Assembly (NCBI GenBank): GCA_936450465.1
Contig: OW388299.1
Span: 37,955,548 to 38,019,547, forward strand
Source: Gibbula magus
Taxonomy: Eukaryota > Mollusca > Gastropoda > Trochida > Trochidae
Direction of reading: 5' to 3'
DNA length: 64,000 bases
Of the stretch, positions 11,201 to 23,200 are shown piece after piece (positions within the stretch are counted from its first letter, which is position 1; every line of letters begins with the position of its first letter). Position numbers and translations under genes: made by a program. The notes under the pieces were generated by a model that was not told where the DNA came from, searched no databases, and was given only the letters and a program-made list of their open reading frames with translations.

Positions 11201-14200
11201 CGTTAGAACCCTCCTTTGTAAGTAACCCAGGGGTTAAAACATCTGTAAGTCCAGGGTCATATATTTACCATCATTCTCTTCCCACAGAGGTTACTCCCTT
11301 CAGATTTCCGATCCTACCCTCTGTTCTTTTTCGCTTGAAATCGAGAGCAGAATCAAAGTCCCCTAGCGGTGGAAACCAAAATTCATACTGTATCCCTGCT
11401 TCTTAACCAATGAAAACTCATCTTTCAGTGGCCAAGTCGACCCAGTAACTTAAAAAATCTAGGCATTTTACTCTGAAGGGTCTTGCTCATTAGCATATGT
11501 CATTCGAATATGCCTGATGTAAATGACGCAAATGAACTGTTTTTGGTTTTTGTCTCGGATTTGGTTTTCTTTATTCATAAGCACGTTTATGATGAATAGT
11601 TTTCAAAAAATAAAATAGCATATTTCAAGGAAAACACATGCAACGAGAAAACGTTGGCCTTACGTTTATTTTATCATTATGACGTGTCATTGGCAAATGT
11701 CACTTTTACAACGGCGTTGCTGATTGCACAACTAGATTCAATTGCAATCAATCAGGACACTCCCTTTCTGCCCCCGATTTCAAGCGTAAAACAACAGAGG
11801 GTAGGATCGGAAATCTGAAGGGAGTAACCTCTGTGGGAAGAGAATGATTTACCATATTTTAATTTGATTTGTCCAAAAAATTATGACAGTTAGATATCAA
11901 TATTGGTTTGGCCTGGCTTGACAAACCTCTCTGTGTAAAAAGAAATGCTGTAAGTCCGTGACTAGCTACTGACACACAAAAGATTTTTCAACCTCTGTAA
12001 GCTTATGATAGTATCAGCATTTATATTATATATATTTTGAATTATATTTAATATTTCCTGACCTTTAAATTACTGGTTTCAATTTAATTGTCTTGCTTGT
12101 ATTTACAATGACAAACGGGGGGTGGGATAGCGCAATGGTTAGCTCATTCGGCTTCGGATCAAGAGGTCCGGGGTTCAAAACCTGCAAGGGGCACGGCAAC
12201 TTTCTCTGCAGTAGAGAACTGTTCTACATGCAGTAAGGTTTGAGTGCAATGCTACACTGAATTTTAGCATAGTACCACCCATGGTTTGCCAGTTCCAGCG
12301 GTTGCTCATAGGTTTCACTGAAATGCATAACCACATGGCGTTGCTGGCTTTCTCCCTGCCATAATACTAGCAGCCGCGGTAAAAGTACTCTTGAAAGCAG
12401 CGTTTAACCGAACTCACCTCACCTCACCTCACATTAACAATATTGCTTTTTTTCCATCATTTAGAGATGACAATGGCTTTGATCGATGCTGCCCATGATA
12501 GAAACGAAGAAGCACGGGAAATCATTTCAAACTCATTGTTTGAGCTTGGGAAAAAGAGGCCTTTGCTTGTTCTGAGTTCCTGCTATTCTTACTTGAAGAA
12601 GCACAACAAGGTGAGAAAAGAGACAGAGATTACAGTTTATTAGTGATAATTGGTATACTAGATTACAGTTTACTAGGTAAATTAAGTCAGCTTCTTTGTT
12701 TCAAACCTCGCCTATATCTGATACATTGAATTTGGTTCTTATATCATTTCTGAAGTATTCAGACTTCTGTTGATTATTGTCCCCCGCCGCCATGGAGCGT
12801 GGAAGGACATGGTATTCAGCTCTGTACGTCTGTATGTCTGTACTTACGTATGTCCGTCCATCATGTTAGTGGGATATCTCATGAACCGATTCTTCAAATA
12901 TGGTACCAGCCTTCATTATGGGAATATGCAGACACCAGTTGATTTGGGCATTGTTGACCTCATAATTTAGGTCACTATGAGACTTTGACCATTTTTAGAA
13001 ATAAAAAGTTGTTTACGTGATATCTCATGAACCACTGCAAATTTGGTTCCAGTCTTCATGGACCTTGGGGTCCATCAAATTTATATGCAAAAGTTTTCCA
13101 AAGGGGGGAGATTTGAATCCCCTGAACCACAAACCCCCCTTGATCCGCCACTGCTCAATCTCCTGAACAGTTATTATCCCCCGCCAACATAGTTGGGGGG
13201 GGGGGGGGGATATTGAAATGGGCTCCGTCCGTCCGTCCGTTTTTATTGTTGTTTTTTTGTTTGTTTCCGGAGCAGAGCTCGAAAACTATAAGACATATCT
13301 CAACGAAACTTGGTGTGTGGAACAATCATCATGTGTAGATGTGCCTTTTGGGGTTTTCAACTTCTTCGAGTTATTTTTTTGGACCGTTTCCATGGAAATG
13401 TAACTTAGAATTTCGTTTCCGGAGCAGAACTCGAAAACCATAAGACATATCTCAAAGAAACTTGGTGTGTGGAACAATCATCATGTCTTGATGTGCCTTT
13501 TAGGGTTTTCAACTTCTTCGAGTTATTTTTTTTACCGTTTCCATAGAAATGTAACCTAGAATTTCGTTTCCGGAACAGAACTCGAAAACTATAAGACATA
13601 TCTCAACGAAACTTGGTGTGTGGAACAATCATCATGTGTAGATGTGCCTGAAAGGCCCGATGGGCTTATGGCATTGCACGGTGTCAAGCCGTCTGTAAAC
13701 TTTTAGCATTTTGTCTTCTTCTCCAGAACCACTTTGTCTAAGGAGCTGAAATTTTGTGTGTTGTGTTTAGTTGAAAAAGGTTCATAGTCACTGTTATTCA
13801 ACAACTATTCTTTAATAAATTTTCCCAAAGGCGGGGGATATGGCTGACTCTGTCTGCTTGTTCTGAATCTTTACATAACTTTACACAACTTTTCTGAAGG
13901 TCTGATAACATAATTCTAACTTTCCCTAACTGCAGTTGTCGCCAGACCATGGTATAGTTATACTGAATAGCCTCCCTTAGTTTCTGTAGGACTGATTAAG
14001 TAATTCTAAATTTCTCTAACTGCAGTTGTCAACAGACCATCGGATAGTGATACTGAATGCACTGGAGCGCATTCTGAACGAGGTTCTGGACAACCTGGAC
14101 GTGTCTCTAGCTGGGGAACTCATCCATCAGGCAGCAGAGGAGCTCACTTCCTCTAAGGTAGGTTTGCTGCTAATATAAAAGCTGCAACGTTGTCCAAGTG

Positions 14201-17200
14201 GCGTTTAACAATAACTCACACTCTTCCTCTAAGGTAGGGTTGCCGCTAGTATAATAGCTGCAATATTGGCCAAATGGCGTTGAACAATAACTAACACACT
14301 TACTCAAAGGTAGGTCACATAAATACTGATTGGTTTACAAAATGATTTAGGACATTAAGTCAGGCAGCAGAGGAGCTCACTTCCTCTAAAGTAGGTCACA
14401 TTAAAGACTCTCATAACGGCAAGGCAGCCATCTTGTTTATTTATGTGTGTATTTTTATTTATGGAACTTCCATTGAGTTGTTGAAAGAAACAAAATGTCA
14501 TGCATGTCACACTAAATTGTAATTTACATGAAGACTCTCAAAATGGCAAGGCGGCCATCTTGTATACCTGTTAGTCACAAGAACTTTGATAGTTGTTGAA
14601 AGTAAATAATGTTTTATGTGTCAGTCTTTGTATTGTTAGTTTTGACTGCAATTGTTTTAAAAAGTCAGTAAGGGCATAAATGAGTCAGAAGAGGAGAGGG
14701 TTCACTTTAGGCATTGATTTGGGGATATTTACCCATTGATGTACCAAGATATCCCATAATAAATACTGACAAGCGGAGAAAATCTCATTGCGAAAATGTA
14801 AAATTCTTAAATCATTATTATTATTTAGAAATTTCCCATCTGAAAATTCCATTGTGTAAGGCAAAGGGGAGATTATTCTCCCTTTGACATCCTGCAATAG
14901 GGTGATCCCTGAGAGGAACTCACCTCCTCTGAGGTAGGTAGCATAAAGACTAGGCGGCTAGTACTTGGCAGTATTCTTATTAGACACAATATCTTTTTAC
15001 TTACAGGAGGTGGAACCGGAGTGGCAGACAGCTGCGAGCGGAGTACTGGTTGCCTTGGGAACCAAGTACTGTGACGAGGTAATGGGCGAACTACTGGAGA
15101 GATTCCAGCCCGGAGTTATCCCCCATTTCTTCGTAGTGCAGACCATTGGCAATCTCGCCGCTGCAAATGGTAAGTAGAACTTGAATAATATTGGTGTTAC
15201 GCTCAGGTTAAGAAATGGATTCCATCTGGCATAGCCACAATGATATTGCAAGATTTCTCCCTCCCATAATGCATAGAGGATATTTGATCCTTAAAATATA
15301 TATTTGTGCAGTGGATTTCATCTGGAGTAGCCACAATGGTAATGTAAGCTTTCTCCTTCCAATAATACTTAAAAAATATATATCTACATCACTCGATGAG
15401 ATATACGTTGTATTTAGCAAGAAATGTCAAATTTCTATTTATTAGATTTAGCAAAGTGGACATAGTTTATGAATAACGTTAATTTTATGTATGACGCATC
15501 AATGATCTTCACATGCCTCTTCAAATTATTTCACATTATTTGTCCAATATTGTATACTTGTCCAGACGAACCTGACATGATCATGCCAAAACATGCCAAT
15601 ACCTTGGAGTAGAATACATAATGATGATAGGATTGGTGAGTCTTTGATATTAGTGGTAAACATTTACAACGATGCACACAAACGTCTCTGTTTTTTCAGT
15701 GTATGCGATGGTGCCCCATCTGACTGCAGTGCTAGGGACAATGTTGCCCATGCTCGGCATGATCAAATTCGACAACATGAGATGGGTCTTCACTTCCGGT
15801 AGGTACTAGTTACTGGTTAAGATTTGAACCTGTGCGGGTTAGCACAGTGGTTAGTGCATTCGGTTTCGGATTAAGAGGTCCGGGGTTCGAATCCTGCCAG
15901 GGGCTCGGCAACTTTGTCTACTGTAGAGAAGTCTTCTACATTCAGTAAGGTTTGGGTGCAATGCTCCTATTAATTTCAGTGCAGTACCACCAATGGTTCA
16001 AAAGTTCAAGCTTTTCGCTGTTCGCGGGTTTCACCCTTTTAGCTACATAGTGTTGTTGGCTATCTCCTTGAAATAATACTAGCAGCTGTGATATAAGTGA
16101 AATAATATTGAAAACGTTATTAAAACCCAAATCACCTCACCTCGATTTGAAAAAAAGAAACCCTGTTCTTTGATAAGAATTATTGACATCAACTTCTTTA
16201 TTGTGAACATACACCTCATGTCAGAGCGTGCTTACTCATTCTTCGAAATGCCCTTCAAAGACATGTAACATGATATCCTTAATATTAACATCTATCTATC
16301 CCCTAAACCCATGACATAATAAATGATAAACACGCCGGGCTTCTAAGTGTTTGTTATCCCTAATTAAGTACCATCACCCTACTGAGCAAATACATGACTA
16401 CTTTAATCCTCCTAGAAGCGTGGCAAATTGCCTTAGTGAACTGTTCAATTGAAGTAAGTTGACTAAAGCAAATATTGCAGTAAATTGAGAAAGCAAATAT
16501 TTTCAATTTCCAGCCTTGTCCAAGTTCAGCGAGGCTATTTTGGAGTATGTGGCCAACTTGGACAAAGCACCTGACTCGACCATCACGAAGGAGAAATTTT
16601 CGGGAGAAATATTCTCAGCTTATGACATCCTATTTAACATTTGGCTACAGTCGAAAGAGTCCAAGGTTAGTTCTTTGAGAATGATAAGTAATGCATCAAC
16701 TGGGGAATCTGATGAAATTTCACAGACGTAAGATGATAAGCTATAACTTTGCAACACATTGAAGTGCCTGAAAATTCCCTGTAGACAAGTTCTAATTCCT
16801 GCAATTCAGCCAGAGGAAATGGTTTTGGACTTATCAATTCAGTAGTGAAGGACTTTAATCAATAAAAATAATCTGAATTTCAACTTTAAATTATGTAATG
16901 CAACTAAGTGCAATGGGTCCAATTGCAGCTGAGACTGGCGATCGTGGAAGCGGTAGGTCACATGACCCATGTGATGGATCGCGATAAACTCGAGGAACAG
17001 TTTCCGAAAATACTGCAAGGAATGCTGGGATTGTATCGGCGACATCCTGAGCCTTACCATATCACACAGGTAACATCAGAATATTTCTTTAGATGAAATA
17101 GCAAAAATTATATCTTACCGGTATTACATTATGTAGATGGATAATATATGTAATCATTTTTGTCATATTTTACACCCATCTATTTGCAATGGCATCTCTT

Positions 17201-20200
17201 CCAGATATGAAAGCTGTTTACTGTAAAAATGATCAGTTCTGCAGCTCTATGTTATGTCCACAGGGTCTGTGTATGGTGCTGGATGCCGTGTGTCAGGACG
17301 ACGGAGCCATCCTCGATCCTCACTTCGACAACCTGTTTAATGTGCTCTTCACTCAGGTAGGATACAAACTTATACTCACTACCATAGTTTCCTCGTTGAA
17401 ACGGGAAATACCAGGACAGTGTGTCAGAGAGGCCTTGGCCGAGGACCGGGCTCGAGGACAACTGTCCTGCTACTTCCCGATGCAACTATGTTAGAAACTG
17501 ATTTACATCTCACTTCTGAGTAAAATAAAATGAAAAAATGAAAGTTTTAAAATTATGAAAAATTTGCACAACCTTTTTGTGGACCCTTCACCAGGTTATG
17601 AATGAAATGCGTAGTACTATTGATGTTCAACTTGAGGGATTTTTTCATGTGCTTCTCGTGTGTCAAACTGAGTGCACTAAATTTTTGGAAATTGTGCAAA
17701 ACATTGCAATTTTCATGATATGTACATTTCTGTTTGACCATAAATTACAACATCATTTTGAAAACAATGACACACCTTTCATTGATGTGTGTATTATGAC
17801 TGTAATATCTTTACATTTGTAGAAGAAACCATTTTAAATGGTTCATCAATATGAAGCAAGGCTTCTTGATCTATTCATTAATGAAGTTACTATTTGTGAG
17901 TTATCTCCCTTGCCAGGTTCTTCAGCCCCCGGACTACAGCAACCCATACAGCATCAAGAATCACAACGAGCTCCTCAGATCGTTCACGATCATAGGTATG
18001 TACCTGACAGTCCAGAAGTATCGACATAACTGAAATGATTTTCAACAGAATTAGACATGATTGCATGTAGCTACAAAAAGTCTTGATGACCGAGTGGTTA
18101 AGCTGTCGATTCAGTCAGTGCTGATGGTTGTTGCCTGCCTCTGTTGGTGTGGGTTTGAATCCTGAAAAGGGACTTGTCACAAATAAAGTACAAGATGTAC
18201 TGTTAAAGCTAGTGGAATCCCAAATTAAAATATGGAACATAACAATTGGGCACTATGTCATACTCATATTTTACATTCTGTACAGAAGGACATTCACTCA
18301 TGGCTTCAAGGAATGTTTGAATAGATTTATATATTGACTTTCATCTCCACAAAAGCCCAGTTGTCAACATGTTCCTTTTGGGCAGCATTACAGTTATTCA
18401 GAGCTTAATTTGGATTGGAAAATATGTTTCTTGCAAAAATCATAATAGGCCTAATCTCTTGTTTCAGGTCGAGCATTCTCAGGACGTCTTGTAGGCCATC
18501 TTCTACAGAAACTAGAAACAGCCAATGAGAAGACAAAGATAGGAATCCTCACCATCTTTAAACATCTCATCAACTCTGCTGGTGAACATTTATATAATGA
18601 TTAACTTAGGCTCGCTTCATTCTTTCTTGAAGCCCTAGGTACCGTAACCTCGCTTTAAAGGGAATCTTAGTTATAATGAAAGAGTGTTGATGAAAGGAAT
18701 CTTGTTTATTGGATACAAATACACAGCACAGAAGAGTCAACTCTGAATCTGTTCTGATCATAATTCATCGCTCTGTTTTATCAACAATCAAAATTTACAA
18801 TTATCATCCACACCTCCATGATCAGGCAGTCTTTCACAAAATATCTGCAAGAGCTATGAGTCTGAATTTTTGTATGAAACTGAATTGAGACACCGTTATT
18901 GAGTTGTGATGCAAATATTTCAAGAGACATGTCAAATTGTGAAGATGTGTTGTTGTGTGAGCAGGTCCGGCTATGGATGACAAGAAGGAGGTGGTGGTAT
19001 CAGGACTGAAGAACCTCTGTAACGATCACAACAACAAGGTGGGTGGTATACAATTATTTTATAAATATATATCAAATCAAAGGTATCTTTTGTGATTGTG
19101 ATTGTTACTGTTTGTTCTCTATTCTGCAGGTGAAGAAAGTGTTTGCGCAGGTTGTGATTGCGATTTTATTCCGTTACTATTTGCTCTATATTCTGCAGGT
19201 GAAGAAAGTGTTTGCGCAGGTTGTGATTGCGATGGCTCACCATGGTTACCTGGAGCTAGAGGGGGGACAACTCATGGTGGAGTTCATCGTGCGACAGTGC
19301 GCCCTGCCCAACGATCCTCCGGTGGGTCACCAGTTGTTGTTGAACTTTGTAGCAGTTATGTAGACTTATGTATCTGGTGTCACCTCTTTTTCTCTCTCCT
19401 CCTCTTCCTTTTCTCCTTCTCTGTCTCACTCTCTCTCCCTTTACATTTCTTCTCTGTCTCTTTCTCTTTTCCTGTCGCCGTTAATGGCTGTGATACTGCC
19501 AAGCAGCGTTAAGCAATAACTCACTCACTCACGCACTCTCTTTTCCCTCTTTCCCTCTTTCCCTCTTTCCCTCTCTTTCTCTCTCTCACTCTCCCTTTTC
19601 CCTCTCTTCCTCTCTCCATCTTTTCATTTCCCTCTCTCAAGCTCTGTGTGTCCCTCTCCTTCTCTCCCCCTCTGTCTAACTTGATCTATCTCTCCCTCTC
19701 TTCCTCTCTTCCTCTCTTCCTTCCCTCTCTACCTCTCTCCCATACTCCTATCCCCATCTCTCCATTTCTCTCCCAAATATGACCAGAATGAAATTTTGAT
19801 TTACACAATATGTGCTCTTTTAACTTTGTTCTATGTTTTGCCAAACATTAGTACCTCTGTACATGTTTCAAAGGTATAAACATACAAGTGTTCAGTAATT
19901 AAAAAACCCTGATTAGTAATGTCTCATTTTATTCTCTGTGCCCTCTCTTATTTTGATATAAAAACCATGTCTCATGCATTTGCAGGGCAAGCGCCCAGCG
20001 GACCCTGAATGGGTGACCAACAAAGCTCTGCGCAGCATGTGTGACAACATCCTCCAGCTCATCACCACCACCGTAGAGTGTATGGAGAATGTATGTTGTA
20101 ATTATAACATGATTATTTTTGGGATTACACTACTATATGTTGTAGTTGAAGTGAAGTTTGATCAGCCACATTTCATTTCTCTTTAAAGGCTGTTATTGGT

Positions 20201-23200
20201 TGAACAAAAATGAGAGATGTTAAATAAACAAATAATTATTGGGTCTTTTGAAATGAAATTGATTTACCTCACAGATGTAAATTATTCTTGCAACGGTTAA
20301 TTGATGTGTTGCCTTTGGTAATTTCACTAACGATGACACAACTTTGATCAGCTACTGTACGTCAGTTTATAAGATAAGCTTGAAAGTATGCTGTATGTAT
20401 CTGCAGGTGTTGTGGCCCTATCTCCTTGAGCTGCTAGTCCCCGAACAGTACACAGAGGCGGCCGGTGCGCTGTGTCGCAGTCTCGCTTTCCTCGCCCACA
20501 AGAAGAGGGAGGAGAACGCAGATGACTACACCATAGACTTTGATGCTGAGGGTATGGCTAGTTTTTTATTTAAATATCGTCCAAGGACATTGCAGTGGCT
20601 ATCTTAATGAAATAGGAAAAGCAAAATTTTTCTGAATGACTTCTTTAATGTGAGCATACTAAAAGCTTCTGAGTACATGCTTACATCTTCATCTGGCCCA
20701 CTACTGGAGTGGTTTTACAACAATCTGATTAGAGACCAAGATCCTTTCTTCTGTGAAATGAGTTTTGCAAAATTTCTGTTTTGGAGATATGAAATTACTC
20801 TCATGATTTACTGTGTCTCTAACAATGACAATATTCAGTGGCAACCACGTTCATGAACGCCGTATTATTTTTCAGCAAATATTGCCAAGCCACCAGCTAT
20901 CTTTGCGAAGCTTATTGTGAGTATGAGTATGTTTTGTTTATAATGTCGCTTTACTGTAAAATATAAAACAATACATGCAGAAAGGTTACAATTTGAGGAT
21001 CAGGAATGTAAGCCAAAAGCCGATAGTGAGTTTAACTGGGTTCAAATATTGAAATGCTACACTGACTTTCAGAGTAGAACCACCCATGGTTGCTAGCAGG
21101 TTTCAACACAATGCATAGCCAAATTGCATTGCAGACTTTCTCCCTGCCATTATACCAGCAGCCGCGATATAAGTGAAATTCTCTTGAAAGTGGCATTGAA
21201 CACCCAAATCACCTCAACTCAAATATTGAAACTTATACAGTGGTCAGTGTATTGCAATATTATCATGCATAACATATACCAGGGAATAAATCCCTTTGAC
21301 AGCAATCAGTGAAAACTTCAGGAACTAAAGCAATAATCTCAAAATTGCCTTGAAAGATTCCTGTTTGAATTTGGGCTCCTTATTTTCTGAACAAGAGCTC
21401 CTTATTATGACAGGTTTTGGACATGACTTGATGATTTACAAAACTACTCCTTTACATGATGGTTTACATGATGAAATAGACTTGTTCCATGCATAGAAGC
21501 ATTTAGAGAAAGCTCTTAAAATCATTTAGAGAAATCCTTAGAAACATTTGGTGAAACTTGACTCTTCTGCTTTCAGGTGTTGGCTGGACGTCCCCAGAAC
21601 GGACGAGAGAGAGGAATCCACGTGCTGCACTTCATGAAGGGAGTCTCCGCCAACCTGCACGAGAACCTCCTGGAACTCTGGGATACTGTCGTCCCCAAAC
21701 TCGTACAGTACCTCGAAGGTGGGTTGAAGCAAATCTTTAAAAAATATAATAATTATCAAGCAATAGTTACTGAATGTTGTTTACAGTAGTAATACCACGT
21801 CTTGCTGAAGACGTCATATACCCCCGTAACTTCTTTGAGAAGCTTTTAGAAGTTGGTATGATGAAGACAAACTTCTTTTTTTTTTTTAGATTTACAACTT
21901 CTATCGAGATCTTGCACGGTTATGCATAAGCAGCCTGTACAGGATGGATCTTGCTAAAACTAGTCGTAAACATGGCACATAAGTTTATCCTGTTGCAGTA
22001 TTTATTTTATTATTCATCCAGCAGAATCTCTATGGCTCGAATCAAATTGCCTGATTGTACAGGAAGTCTGTTTTATTTTGTAGAAAACCTTGAACAAGAA
22101 AATAAATGGTCACAGAAGAACTGGGAGGATCTGCTTCTTAAAGTAAGTATCACTTGACCCTTGATTGTGTTTTGGTGTGTCTCTGTGTGGCAAAGTGTTT
22201 GCCATTAGTAGTTATGGGTAGAAAAAATGCCCAATATACAAATTTGAATTCAATTTGTCCACTGATAATCATTAAGCATTATATTAGCACCAGTTTTTAT
22301 ACCCCCGTTACGAAGTAAGCGGGGGTATATAGCGGTCATTCCGTCCGTCCGTCCGTCCGTCCGTCCGTCCGTCCGTCCGTCCGTCCGTCCGTCCGTCCGT
22401 CCTTCCGTCCGGTCAATTTTCTCAAAAACCGTCAAAGCTACATCAACCAAACTTTGTACAGATGTTAACCATGTTCTTCCAATCGCGCACAGACAATTTT
22501 CAATTTTCTGAGATTGATATTTTTTGTCGTTTCCATGGAAACGTCACTTTTTGGACTTAGTTTTATTGTGTTCAATGGGGACAAGTTTTCTCGGATACTG
22601 TTCAACCTATGTGAATGAAATTTTGGTTGTGAGTACTCATGACCATACTCTTTATCGAGTTCGAAAACCAGTTCCGAAATATTATTTTTTACAGAGTTAT
22701 GGCCCTTGAAACCGAAATTGAACTTCGTACCAGAAGAACTGTGATGCTCCAATGGGGACAAGTTTTCTCAGAAACTGTTACATCTAGGTGAATGAAATTT
22801 AATATGGAGGTAGTCCAGATGATACTCTTCATCGAGTTCGAAAACCAGTTCCGAAATATTATTTTTTACGGAGTTATGGCCCTTGAATCCGAAATTGAAC
22901 TTCGTACCAGAAGAATTGTGATGCTCCAATGGGGACAAGTTTTCTCGGAAACTATTACATCTAGGTGAATGAAATTTAATATGGAGGTAGTCCAGATGAT
23001 ACTCTTCATCGAGTTCAAAAACCAGTTCCGAAATATTATTTTTTTTGGAGTTATGGCCCTTGAATCCGAAATTGAACTTTGTACCAAAAGAGCTGTGATG
23101 CTCCAATTGGGACAAGTTTTCTAGGAAACTATTACATCTAGGTGAATGAAATTTAATATGGAGGTAGTCCAGATGATACTCTTCATCGAGTTCGAAAACC

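Noticed and set aside
12121..12200. Possible tRNA gene
   Set aside because: A and B boxes are present, but the acceptor stem and cloverleaf do not close, and the sequence continues into a repeated SINE body found elsewhere.
18085..18165. Possible tRNA-Leu/Ser gene
   Set aside because: Same reasoning: tRNA-like promoter but no sound cloverleaf, and related copies at 23788 and 40640.
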